Assembly: GCF_003966735.1 (NCBI RefSeq)
Contig: NZ_AP017378.1
Location: 3,468,501 to 3,532,500 of the forward strand
Source of the DNA: Desulfovibrio ferrophilus
Lineage (GTDB): Bacteria; Desulfobacterota; Desulfovibrionia; Desulfovibrionales; Desulfovibrionaceae
Direction of reading: 5' to 3'
DNA: 64,000 nucleotides
Under the pieces are notes generated by a model. It was given only the letters and a program-made list of their open reading frames with translations. It did no database searches and was not told the origin of the DNA. The translations under genes and the position numbers were made by a program. This document shows, one piece after another, positions 26,588 to 35,271 of this stretch (position 1 is its first letter; each line of letters starts with the position of its first letter).

Positions 26588-28101
26588 TGATCTCCGCCAT
26601 GGCCCGTCGAGGCAGCGGTGTACTGCTGCACGTGACCAGCCTGCCATCACCCTATGGCATTGGGGACATGGGATCGTCTGCGCGACGATTTGCAGACTTT
26701 TTGCAGCGCGCCGGTCAGCGCTACTGGCAGATCCTGCCCCTGAATCCCACGTCCCCGTTTTTGGGGAACTCCCCGTATTCAAGCTATTCCCTGTTCGCAG
26801 GCAACCCCCTGCTTATCAGCCCCGAGTTGCTGGCGGGAGATGGCTGGTTGCGTCTGGCCGATATCCAGCAAACAGCACCGGGGTTTGATGGACCTGTGGA
26901 TTTCGAGGCGGCAGAAGCCTTCAAACTAGGGCTGCTGAATCTGGCCCATGAGCGGGCGGGGGCGACATTGGATGCCCATGAAGGTTTTGGAGCCTTCCGC
27001 GCTGAGCACGGCCCCGGCTGGCTGGATGATTTTGCGGCGTTTGCCGTCCTCAAGGATCGTTTCAATGGCGCGGCCTGGGATACATGGCCTGATGAATTCA
27101 AACTCCGCGATGCAGCGGCTCTCGATGCATTGCGCGAGGCAGCTCGTTCGGAACTGGAACGGGCCATGTTCATCCAGTATCTTTTCTTTTCACAGTGGGC
27201 GAGGCTGCGCGCGTATTGCAATGAGCGGGAGATCCAAATTATTGGTGACCTGCCGTTCTACCCCACCTTTGACAGTGCCGATGTCTGGGCACATCCCAAG
27301 GCCTTTCAGCTGGACGGGGAGGGACGCCCCGCTGTGGTGGCGGGAGTGCCACCGGATTATTTCAGCAAGACCGGTCAGCGTTGGGGCAACCCGGTCTACG
27401 ATTGGGCCACCCAATCCGAAGACGGGTATCGTTGGTGGCTGACACGTATTGCTCACAATCTGGGCTGGACCGACATCATCCGCCTTGATCATTTCCGGGG
27501 GTTTGCAGCCTATTGGGTGGTTCCGCCCCATGAAGATACGGCCATGAACGGCTGGTGGGTGGACGGCCCCGGGCAGGCCTTTTTCGAGGTCGTGCGCGAA
27601 CGGTTTCCTGAGATGCCCATCATCGCCGAGGACCTGGGGTTAATTACCGAGGATGTCATTGCCCTGCGCAAGACCTTTGACCTGCCGGGAATGCGCGTAC
27701 TGCAATTCTCCTTCGGACCGGATACCGGGCAGAGCGCTAACTCCCTGCACAACCACGAGCGCCAAAGCGTGGCCTATTCGGGAACCCATGACAACAACAC
27801 CTCTGCCGGCTGGTACGCCCATGATCTGGGCGAGGACGGACGAAAGCGGCTGAATGATTACCTGGGGCGTGATGTCAGCCCGCGGGATGCGGCCTGGACC
27901 CTTGTTCGGCTGGCGCTGATGTCCTCGGCGATGACAGCGGTTATGCCCATGCAGGACTTTTTGGGCCTGGGGGAGGAAGGCAGGATGAATATTCCTTCCC
28001 GCCCCAGAGGAAACTGGGCCTGGCGGTTGGCCCCCCGTCAGCTGTCTCCCCGATTGGCAGACAGACTGCGCAGGCTCTGTGAATTGTATGGTAGAACATA
28101 A
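26587..28101 (+). CDS. malQ: 4-alpha-glucanotransferase
   Basis: A 504-aa GH77 amylomaltase transferring glucan segments between maltodextrins. Motifs include GSGVLLHVTSLPSPYGIGD at the N-terminus, QILPLNPTSPFLGNSPYSS, GDLPFYPTFDSADVWAHP, IIRLDHFRGFAAYW with the nucleophilic Asp, IIAEDLGLIT with the acid Glu, and YSGTHDNNTSAGW. The ATG overlaps the glgB stop, giving translational coupling. A longer upstream frame exists inside glgB but is not conserved. It works with glgB on storage glucan. Confidence 0.95.
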   Translation: MISAMARRGSGVLLHVTSLPSPYGIGDMGSSARRFADFLQRAGQRYWQILPLNPTSPFLGNSPYSSYSLFAGNPLLISPELLAGDGWLRLADIQQTAPGFDGPVDFEAAEAFKLGLLNLAHERAGATLDAHEGFGAFRAEHGPGWLDDFAAFAVLKDRFNGAAWDTWPDEFKLRDAAALDALREAARSELERAMFIQYLFFSQWARLRAYCNEREIQIIGDLPFYPTFDSADVWAHPKAFQLDGEGRPAVVAGVPPDYFSKTGQRWGNPVYDWATQSEDGYRWWLTRIAHNLGWTDIIRLDHFRGFAAYWVVPPHEDTAMNGWWVDGPGQAFFEVVRERFPEMPIIAEDLGLITEDVIALRKTFDLPGMRVLQFSFGPDTGQSANSLHNHERQSVAYSGTHDNNTSAGWYAHDLGEDGRKRLNDYLGRDVSPRDAAWTLVRLALMSSAMTAVMPMQDFLGLGEEGRMNIPSRPRGNWAWRLAPRQLSPRLADRLRRLCELYGRT

Positions 28102-28223
28102 GGAAACCGTTTTAAACACTACGCTCCTGTTGACTTCGGGTTGTTTTTACGGTTTGCTTCGCGCTACTTGTCGGATAGGACATTTGTGAAATACATAGGG
28201 ACCTACACATTAAGGATTGAACC

Positions 28224-29549
28224 ATGAAAATGAAAAAGGCAACAACCCTGTTTGCCCTAGTGGCGGTGCTCGTTTTTGGGGCGGCATCCCTGGCACAGGC
28301 GGCCACTTTGTATAATATGCAGCAGGCAGTGGAGCAGGCTCTGGATGCCAATCCCACGATGCTCGCCGCACGGCATGATCTGCTTGGGGCCGAGGCCGGA
28401 CGAAAGTCAGCTCGTGGCTCTTTTTTGCCCTCTGCTACAGTGAGTTACGGTTATACTCGTTATGACCATGATCAGCCCACCCGTGATAATCCGACCAGAG
28501 ATCAGGATGTATGGGCTGCGGCTTTCAACGTCCACCAGGATCTGTTCACTGGCTGGCGTATTTTGTCCACCTACCAGCGTGCTCAGCTCTCCGAGGAGAA
28601 CGCAGCGGCCCAGGTTTTCAACACCGAACTGTCTTTGGTGAATACGGTGCAGGAAAATTTCCTGGGACTCTTGAAAGCCCGTGAGGACGTGCGTAGTGCT
28701 CAGGATTCCGTCACGCGCCTGCGTGAACAGCTCAAAGTGACCCAGGCCTTCTACGATGTGGGCCTGCAGCCTCGTCTGGACGTGCTCCAGGCCGAAGTCG
28801 ATCTGGCAACTGCACAGGACACTCTGCTCACTGCCGAGAACACCGTTGCCACCCAGATCGTGCGTTTGAATACCCTGTTGGGCCTGGCCCATGACGCCGA
28901 TGTGGATTATGAGGGAGTCTTGGCCTATCAGCCCTTTACCTTGGCCGTGGATGAAGCCTTGGCGCGGGCCTACAAGGATCGTCCAGACCTGCTCATTGCC
29001 AAGCGCAGTGTGGAGATCGCCGTCAAGGACAAGAAAATTACCGATAGCGCATTCTACCCGCAGGTTGGAGCTGACTTTGACTGGTCCTCTTACGGTGATG
29101 ACCCCAATGCCAGTGGTGATAACTACGCTGATACCGAGTATAGCGAGTGGACCGTTGGTGTGAGTGCCTCCTGGACTTTCTGGCAGTGGGGCAAGACCTA
29201 CTACGCCAGCGAACAGGCCAAGCAGAACGTATCCAGCCTGTTGCAGAGCGCGGATAACACCCGCAACGAAGCCACTTATGCGGTCAAAGCCAACATTCTG
29301 GCCATTGGCAACGCCAAAGAGAGCATCCGCGTGAACAAGAAGGCCGTGGAGGCCGCGCAGGAAAGCTATCGCATGGCAGTGGCCCGCTACCAGGCACAGG
29401 TCGGCACCAACACAGATGTACTGGATGCCCAGTCGCGTCTGACCTCGGCCGAAGCAGCCCTGACCGCAGCTCTGGCCAATTACGAGATCGCTCTTTCCAG
29501 ATTGTTTGTCTCCATCGGAGAGAAGAATACGGCCCTGACCAGCCGCTAG
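28224..29549 (+). CDS. TolC-family outer-membrane efflux protein
   Basis: A 441-aa protein with a signal peptide (about 1-26, cut near AQA) and two outer-membrane-efflux (OEP) repeats rich in long helices, such as LREQLKVTQAFYDVGLQPRLDVLQAEVDLATA and its second-half counterpart ending DVLDAQSRLTSAEAALTAALANYEIA. It would form the trimeric outer-membrane duct for a type I secretion or RND system. AAGGA lies 7 bases before ATG 28224. No inner-membrane partner is adjacent; it could serve export of the RTX protein at 43741, which is speculation. Confidence 0.92.
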   Translation: MKMKKATTLFALVAVLVFGAASLAQAATLYNMQQAVEQALDANPTMLAARHDLLGAEAGRKSARGSFLPSATVSYGYTRYDHDQPTRDNPTRDQDVWAAAFNVHQDLFTGWRILSTYQRAQLSEENAAAQVFNTELSLVNTVQENFLGLLKAREDVRSAQDSVTRLREQLKVTQAFYDVGLQPRLDVLQAEVDLATAQDTLLTAENTVATQIVRLNTLLGLAHDADVDYEGVLAYQPFTLAVDEALARAYKDRPDLLIAKRSVEIAVKDKKITDSAFYPQVGADFDWSSYGDDPNASGDNYADTEYSEWTVGVSASWTFWQWGKTYYASEQAKQNVSSLLQSADNTRNEATYAVKANILAIGNAKESIRVNKKAVEAAQESYRMAVARYQAQVGTNTDVLDAQSRLTSAEAALTAALANYEIALSRLFVSIGEKNTALTSR

Positions 29550-29552
29550 CCG

Positions 29553-29669
29553 TGCGTTGAAAACGCCCCTCGGTGGCGTTGCTTCAGGCCGATCAAATCC
29601 TCAGGTACGAAAAGTACGTGTCGGTCTTGATCAGCCCTTGCGCCAGGCATCCAAGGCGTTTTGAACGCA
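29553..29669. repeat. Nested-palindrome intergenic repeat, copy A
   Basis: A 117-bp element bounded by near-perfect 15-base inverted arms (29553-29567 and 29655-29669, one mismatch). It shares internal blocks with copies at 40032 and 53354: GTTGC near the left arm, GATCAAAtC, and CTTGCGC..GCATCC near the right arm. Confidence 0.72.
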
Positions 29670-29726
29670 CAGAGCCGGGTCTGACGAGTACCGCTCGGCG
29701 CTGATAACGCATCCTCAGATTCTGGA

Positions 29727-29769
29727 ACAACAAAAGGCTCCCGGAGTGAATCCGGGAGCCTTTTTTGTT
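29727..29769. terminator. Bidirectional terminator
   Basis: AAAAGGCTCCCGGA and TCCGGGAGCCTTTT with a 5-base loop, flanked by A- and T-runs. It can serve the TolC-like gene (plus) and the copper operon (minus). Confidence 0.9.
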
Positions 29770-29790
29770 GGGTGAGAGAGGGGGCTTGCC

Positions 29791-30225
29791 CTACATGCTG
29801 TGATACCAGAACTTCACGGTATGCTTACCGGCGTCGTCCTTGAACAGGCAGATCACGCCCCACTTGCCGGGTTCGTCGATGTTGAAGTTCGTGGCGAAGT
29901 TTCCTCCGCCGAAGTCCTTCAGGGTTCCCACCTGCTCCTTGCCCGAAGGGGCAATGAGCTTGACCTTGCCCACGGCCTTTTCGATCTTCTTGCCGTCCTT
30001 CATGAACATGGCCATGACGTGGTGAGTCTTACCATCGGGATCGCTCATGTTCATGGAGGCCAGACTCATGACCTGGAATTCGGCATGGATGCCGTCGGTC
30101 ATGGCGGCATGCTTGAAGCTGCCACCCTTGGCCGTGCTGCCATGGTCCATGTCTTCCATGGCCTGTGCTGTTCCGGAAATGGCCAGTACGAAGGCGAAAA
30201 CTGCACTGAATATTACTTTATTCAT
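29791..30225 (-). CDS. Small periplasmic Met/His-containing protein of the copper operon
   Basis: A 144-aa protein with a signal peptide (about 1-22, AQA cut) and a mature N-terminus MEDMDHGST. The rest looks like an immunoglobulin-like beta fold (KAVGKVKLIAPSGKEQVGTL, GKWGVICLFKDDAGKHTVKF), resembling YtkA/FixH-type domains; this resemblance is tentative. Scattered Met and His (MSLASMNMSD, THHVMAMFM) fit metal handling. AGGGAG lies 8 bases upstream. It is the last gene of the Cus-type operon, so a periplasmic copper/silver-binding role is inferred. Confidence 0.75.
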   Translation of the reverse strand: MNKVIFSAVFAFVLAISGTAQAMEDMDHGSTAKGGSFKHAAMTDGIHAEFQVMSLASMNMSDPDGKTHHVMAMFMKDGKKIEKAVGKVKLIAPSGKEQVGTLKDFGGGNFATNFNIDEPGKWGVICLFKDDAGKHTVKFWYHSM

Positions 30226-30316
30226 GTTATTCTCCCTGGTTGTTTTATTGCTTGGGGTTCATTGTTTCGGTTCCGTCGTGCATCATGCCCTGGGGCATCT
30301 TGCCGTCCTCTATCAT

Positions 30317-30685
30317 CTAGTCATTCTTCATCATATCCTTGGCGTTGGAGCCGTCGTGCATCATGTTCTGTTGATGCGTAGTGCCGTCCATCATGGTGCC
30401 GTCCTGCATCATGTGTCCGGCGTCGTCGTCGGAATCCATCTTCATGTCATCCATGTCCATGTCATTTGTGTCCATGTGAGTGGCGTTGTCCATCATGGTG
30501 CCATTCTTCATCATGTTCGTGTCGTTGGAACCATCGTGCATCATGTTCTGTTGATGCGTGTTGCCGTCCATCATGGTGCCATGCCCCATTTCGTGCGATG
30601 CCGCCTGGGCCTGTCCGGTCAGGCTGAGCAATGCTGCCAATGTCAGTATTGCCAGTGTTGATCCGAGGATCGTGCGTATGGTCAT
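30317..30685 (-). CDS. Met/His/Asp-rich periplasmic protein with in-frame amber stop
   Basis: A 122-aa product to the TAG at 30317-30319. It has a signal peptide (MTIRTILGS..TGQAQA) and a mature part made of repeats with Met, His and Asp (GTMMDGNTHQQNMMHDGSN), consistent with Cu/Ag binding. ATG 30685 follows AAGGAG within the end of cusA. After the amber codon the same frame stays open for 23 more codons of identical style (MIEDGKMPQGMMHDG...) to a TAA at 30245-30247. This indicates a recent nonsense change, readthrough, or a sequencing error. Two 78-base copies at 30323-30400 and 30503-30580 encode the repeat. Confidence 0.75.
   Translation of the reverse strand: MTIRTILGSTLAILTLAALLSLTGQAQAASHEMGHGTMMDGNTHQQNMMHDGSNDTNMMKNGTMMDNATHMDTNDMDMDDMKMDSDDDAGHMMQDGTMMDGTTHQQNMMHDGSNAKDMMKND
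30323..30580. repeat. Intragenic direct repeat in the Met/His-rich gene
   Basis: Two 78-base units at 30323-30400 and 30503-30580 (offset 180 bases) with few differences; each encodes a 26-residue block ending in MMHDGSN..MMKN. Confidence 0.8.
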
Positions 30686-30690
30686 GATTA

Positions 30691-33600
30691 TTACTCCTTG
30701 TCTAAGGCTGCATTGTTGCCGAGGGGTGAATCGTCCACCGGCAGGCAACCCGTCTCCGGATTGCAGTCGTCACTGGGCAGAGGGCCGTCAGGCAGACCTC
30801 TGCCCTTCCAGAGGCCGTAGATGGCGGGGACAACCACCAGAGTCAGGACCGTGGCGCTGACCATGCCGCCCACCATGGGTGCGGCGATGCGCTTCATGAC
30901 CTCAGAGCCGGTGCCACTGCTCCACATGATGGGAGCCAGCCCGGCCATGATGGCCACAACGGTCATCATCTTGGGCCGTACGCGCAGGGCTGCGCCTTCC
31001 TCGATGGCCTCGTTCAGGTGTTTCTTGGAAAAATACCGTCCGTAGGTTTCCTTGTACTTGCGGTAGGAGATATCCAGGTAGATGAGCATGACCACCCCCG
31101 TCTCTGCCGCTACGCCAGCCAGTGCAATGAAGCCCACGGCCACTGCCACGCTCATATTGTAGCCGAGGATGTACATCAGCCACAGCCCTCCCGTAAGGGA
31201 GAAGGGTACCGAAAGCATCACGATCAGACTTTCGGTGACATTCTTGAAGTTCAGGAACAGCAGCAGGAAGATGATGATCAGGGTGGCAGGGACCACGATC
31301 AGCATCTTTTGCTGGGCGCGAACCATGTATTCGTATTGTCCGCTCCAGACGATGCTGTAGCCCGGAGGCAGATCGATCTGCTCGCGCACTGCGTCCTGGG
31401 CGGCCTTGACATAGGTGCCCACGTCGACTCCCGTGATATCCACGAAGACCCAGGCGTTTTTGCGGGCATTCTCGCTCTTGATGGCAGGGGCGCCCTTGTG
31501 GATGCTGATTTCCGCCACCTGGGTGATGGGGATCTGCGCGCCCGAGGGAGTGGGGATCAGGATTCTTTTGAGTTTCTCGGGGGTGTCACGCAGTTCCGAG
31601 CCATAGCGCAGATTCACGGGATAGCGTTCCAGCCCTTCGACGGTGTAGGTCACATTCATGCCACCCACGGCTGTCATGATTACATCCTGCACGTCTCCCA
31701 CGGTCAGACCAAAGCGGGCGGCTTCTTCGCGCTTGATTTTGAAGTCCAGGAAATTGCCGCCCGTGACGCGTTCGGCATAGACGCTGGCCGTGCCCGGCAC
31801 CTGTCCTACAACGGCTTCCACCTGCTCGCCGATATCGGAGAGAATCTGCAAGTCATCACCCATCAGCTTCAGGCCCACCGGGGTCTTGATGCCCGTGGAG
31901 AGCATGTCGATGCGAGTCTTGATGGGCATGGTCCAGGCGTTGGTCAGGCCCGGAAACTGAATCGCCTTGTCCAGATCATCGATCAGCTGATCCATGGTCA
32001 TGCCTTCGCGCCACTGTTCCTTGGGCTTCAAGGTGATAGTGGTTTCAAGCATGGACAGCGGAGCCGGGTCCGTGGCTGTCTCGGCGCGCCCGACCTTGCC
32101 GGTGACGTTTTCCACCTCGGGGAAGGACTTGATGATTCTGTCGGTCTGTTGCAGCAATTCCTTGGCCTTGGTGATGGAGATGCCGGGCAGGGTGGTGGGC
32201 ATGTACAACAAATCGCCTTCATTGAGTGGAGGCATGAACTCTGAACCCATGTTTTTCCAGGGAACGTAGGTCACGGCCAGAACGATGACCGCCAGGACGA
32301 TGACCAGTACCTTGGCCTTCAGCACCAGCTTGATGATCGGGTGGTACAGCCAGATCAGGAAGCGGTTCACCGGATTCTTGGTCTCGGGCAGGATGCGGCC
32401 TCGAATCATGTAGCCCATCAGCACCGGGACCAGGGTGATGGACAGAAGTGCCGCTCCTATCATCGAATAGGTCTTGGTGTAGGCTAGTGGATGGAACATC
32501 CGCCCTTCCTGCGCCTCCAGCGTGAAGACCGGCAGAAAGCTAACCGCGATGATCAGTAGCGAGAAGAACAGGCTCGGCCCCACCTCCAAAGCCGAATCCC
32601 GGATCAGTTCCCAGCGGTCCTTGCGGTGGCCGAAATGTTCCAGGTGTTTGTGTGTGTTTTCGATCATCACGATGGCTGCGTCCACCATGGCTCCCACGGC
32701 GATGGCGATGCCGCCCAAGCTCATGATGTTGGCGTTGATGCCCTGGGCGTGCATGATGATGAAGCTCACCAACACGCCGATGGGCAGGGTGATGATACCC
32801 ACCAGCGCACTGCGCATGTGGAACAGGAAGATGATGCAGACCAGGGCCACGATGATGCTTTCCTCGATCAACGTGCCCTTGAGGTTGTCGATGGCGCGGT
32901 TGATGAGGCCCGAGCGGTCGTATACCGGGCGGATGGTCACGCCGTCGGGCAGCCCCGTCTTGATTTCCTCCAGACGCTTTTTGACGTTGCCGATGACTTC
33001 CAGGGCATTTTCGCCGTAGCGCATGACCACCACGCCGCCCACGGCCTCGCCGGTTCCGTTGAAATCCAGTACGCCGCGCCGGAGTTCCGGGCCGATGCGC
33101 ACCGTAGCCACGTTCCGGAGCAGTACCGGGGTGCCGCGGGTGTCCGTGGTCAGGGGGATGTTCTCCAGGTCCGTGCGGCTCTTGATGTAGCCCAGGCCAC
33201 GGACCATGAACTCCGTTTCACCCATTTCAACAAGGCGTCCGCCCACGTCGTTGTTGCTGCGCTTGATGGCCGCCGAGACCTTTTGCAGGGGGATGCCGTA
33301 GGCCAGCAGTTTGTTGGGGTCCACGACCACCTGGTATTGTTTTACGTAGCCGCCGATGGAGGCAACCTCGGCCACGCCGGGTACGCTGGTCAGTTCATAA
33401 CGCAGAAACCAGTCCTGGATGGAGCGCAGTTGTTGCAGGTCGTGCCTGTCGCTTTCCAGAATGTATTCGAAGACCCAGCCCACTCCCGTGGCATCCGGCC
33501 CCAGCTGGGGCGAGATGCCCTGCGGCAGCCGCCCAGAAACATAGTTCAGAGATTCCATGACCCGGCTGCGAGCCCAGTACATGTCCGTGCCGTCCTCGAA

Positions 33601-33888
33601 GATGATGTAGACGAAGCTCATGCCGAAGAAGGAGTAGCCGCGCACCACCTTGGCGTAGGGCACGCCCAGCATGGCTGTGGTCAGGGGGTAGGTGACCTGG
33701 TCTTCCACCACTTGCGGGGCCTGCCCCGGAACCTCGGTGAAGACGATGACCTGCACGTCGGAAAGGTCGGGGATGGCGTCCAGCGGTGTCTTGGACATGG
33801 ACCACAGGCCACCTGCGATGAGGAAGGCGGTCATCAAGAGCACCAGGAACTTGTTGCGGATGGAATATTCGATGATGAATCTGATCAT
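30691..33888 (-). CDS. cusA: Heavy-metal RND efflux pump, CusA-type
   Basis: A 1065-aa inner-membrane HME-RND pump with twelve predicted membrane segments. It opens MIRFIIEYSIRNKFLVLLM and contains the proton-relay helix IMSLGGIAIAVGAMVDAAIVMIENTHKHLE. The segment YSFFGMSFVYIIFEDGTD is typical of the Cu(I)/Ag(I) subgroup. It takes Cu+/Ag+ from the periplasm or cytoplasm and passes it to the adaptor and outer-membrane duct. The gene follows cusB by 12 bases. The C-terminal tail (NPETGCLPVDDSPLG) extends slightly past typical CusA and contains one Cys. Confidence 0.94.
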   Translation of the reverse strand: MIRFIIEYSIRNKFLVLLMTAFLIAGGLWSMSKTPLDAIPDLSDVQVIVFTEVPGQAPQVVEDQVTYPLTTAMLGVPYAKVVRGYSFFGMSFVYIIFEDGTDMYWARSRVMESLNYVSGRLPQGISPQLGPDATGVGWVFEYILESDRHDLQQLRSIQDWFLRYELTSVPGVAEVASIGGYVKQYQVVVDPNKLLAYGIPLQKVSAAIKRSNNDVGGRLVEMGETEFMVRGLGYIKSRTDLENIPLTTDTRGTPVLLRNVATVRIGPELRRGVLDFNGTGEAVGGVVVMRYGENALEVIGNVKKRLEEIKTGLPDGVTIRPVYDRSGLINRAIDNLKGTLIEESIIVALVCIIFLFHMRSALVGIITLPIGVLVSFIIMHAQGINANIMSLGGIAIAVGAMVDAAIVMIENTHKHLEHFGHRKDRWELIRDSALEVGPSLFFSLLIIAVSFLPVFTLEAQEGRMFHPLAYTKTYSMIGAALLSITLVPVLMGYMIRGRILPETKNPVNRFLIWLYHPIIKLVLKAKVLVIVLAVIVLAVTYVPWKNMGSEFMPPLNEGDLLYMPTTLPGISITKAKELLQQTDRIIKSFPEVENVTGKVGRAETATDPAPLSMLETTITLKPKEQWREGMTMDQLIDDLDKAIQFPGLTNAWTMPIKTRIDMLSTGIKTPVGLKLMGDDLQILSDIGEQVEAVVGQVPGTASVYAERVTGGNFLDFKIKREEAARFGLTVGDVQDVIMTAVGGMNVTYTVEGLERYPVNLRYGSELRDTPEKLKRILIPTPSGAQIPITQVAEISIHKGAPAIKSENARKNAWVFVDITGVDVGTYVKAAQDAVREQIDLPPGYSIVWSGQYEYMVRAQQKMLIVVPATLIIIFLLLFLNFKNVTESLIVMLSVPFSLTGGLWLMYILGYNMSVAVAVGFIALAGVAAETGVVMLIYLDISYRKYKETYGRYFSKKHLNEAIEEGAALRVRPKMMTVVAIMAGLAPIMWSSGTGSEVMKRIAAPMVGGMVSATVLTLVVVPAIYGLWKGRGLPDGPLPSDDCNPETGCLPVDDSPLGNNAALDKE

Positions 33889-33900
33889 GGGTAATCTCCG

Positions 33901-35271
33901 CTACTGGGCCGGTGTTCCGGTTGCGGGCATGTCGCCCATGTCCAGATCGTCCATATTCAGTTCATCCATGGTCAGGCCGTCCATTTCCAGGTCGTCGGCG
34001 GACGGGCTGCTTGCCGTGGCGCTTTCGCTGGCGCGGGCATCCAGCATCTTTTGAATGGCCTCACGCAGTCTGGATTCGGAATCCATCATGAATTGTGCAG
34101 AGAGTACGATTTCCTCCCCCTCCATGAGCCCGGACAGGACCTGGAAACCACCTTCGGCTCCTTCGGCTCCGACCTTGATCTCGCGGGGTTCGAACCGACC
34201 TTTGCCCAGAGCCACGAAAACGACCTTGCGCACACCCGAGTCGATGACAGCCTCCTGGGGGATGATCAGGGCTGCGGCGTCGATCTGATCCTCAAGGAAG
34301 ACATTGGCGTACATGTCGGGCTTGAGCTGCGAGTCGGGATTGGCAAACTCAAGACGCAGACGCGCGGTGCGCGTCTTGGGGTTGAGGAAAGGATAGACGA
34401 ACAGCACCTTGCCCGAGAAATTCCGGCCCGGCAGATAGGACAGTTCCATGCGCGCCGGCATGCCCTTGCGCACATAAGGCAGTTCATACTCGTAGATTTC
34501 AACGTCCACCCAGACGGAGGAAAGGTCGGCAATATCGTACTGGTGCATCCCGGCTTTGACGAAGTGGCCGACCAGGGCGTTCTTCGCGGTGACGACTCCC
34601 GAGGCCGGGGAGAAAATGGTCACGGTCTTGCGCACGGCACCACCCTGCTCCAACCGTTTGATCTGGCCTTCGCTCAGGTCCCAGTAGCTTAAGCGTTTGC
34701 GTGCTGCGGCCAGCAGGCGCTGTGCATTGTCACGCACGCTGGGGTAGGAGCTGTCACCCAGGCTGGTGTATTGGTCCAGAGCCAAGCGGTATTCCTCCTG
34801 GGCCGAAACCAGTTCGGGGCTGTAGATTTCGAACAGGGGCTGCCCCTTGGTGACTGTTTCACCCACGAAATCCACGTAGAGCTTTTCGATCCAGCCGTCG
34901 AACTTCGTGTTCACGGCATACATTCTGGTTTCATCGAATGTCACGGTGCCCAAGGCCCGGATGGACTTGGACAGCGGGGCCCGCCGGACGTGGCCTGTGC
35001 GTACTCCCATATTCTGGACGGTCACTGGATCGATGCGGATCGTGGATGTGGGCTCCTTTTCGCCTCCTTCATCCTGATAGACCGGCACCAGATCCATGCC
35101 CATGGGTGACTGGCCTGGCTCGTTGCGTATGTAGGCCGGGTCCATGGGGGCAACCCAGTATTTGATGACCTTGCCGGTCTTGGGGTCCACCTCTCCGGCC
35201 TTGGGACCATCGGCGGCAAGCGCCGTGGAAGCCAGCAGCAGTAAGGCGGCAAGGATGATCAGGCGGTTCAT
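33901..35271 (-). CDS. cusB: Efflux RND periplasmic adaptor, CusB-type, with Met/Asp-rich tail
   Basis: A 456-aa membrane-fusion protein. Signal peptide about 1-20. A heavy-metal-binding domain spans about 36-68 (KYWVAPMDPAY, SPMGMDLVPVY). Then come the barrel-sandwich and hairpin regions and a beta-barrel. The C-terminal 30 residues are Met/Asp/Glu repeats (MDGLTMDELNMDDLDMGDM), which are not typical of CusB and recall the Met/Asp-rich protein downstream. It links CusA to the outer-membrane factor and may deliver Cu+/Ag+. Its ATG overlaps the stop of the upstream outer-membrane gene by 4 bases. Confidence 0.93.
   Translation of the reverse strand: MNRLIILAALLLLASTALAADGPKAGEVDPKTGKVIKYWVAPMDPAYIRNEPGQSPMGMDLVPVYQDEGGEKEPTSTIRIDPVTVQNMGVRTGHVRRAPLSKSIRALGTVTFDETRMYAVNTKFDGWIEKLYVDFVGETVTKGQPLFEIYSPELVSAQEEYRLALDQYTSLGDSSYPSVRDNAQRLLAAARKRLSYWDLSEGQIKRLEQGGAVRKTVTIFSPASGVVTAKNALVGHFVKAGMHQYDIADLSSVWVDVEIYEYELPYVRKGMPARMELSYLPGRNFSGKVLFVYPFLNPKTRTARLRLEFANPDSQLKPDMYANVFLEDQIDAAALIIPQEAVIDSGVRKVVFVALGKGRFEPREIKVGAEGAEGGFQVLSGLMEGEEIVLSAQFMMDSESRLREAIQKMLDARASESATASSPSADDLEMDGLTMDELNMDDLDMGDMPATGTPAQ

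Noticed and set aside
31018..33894. Long open frames on the plus strand opposite cusA (408 and 422 codons)
   Set aside because: Antisense shadows of a GC-rich gene; no ribosome-binding sites and no family features, while cusA is unambiguous.
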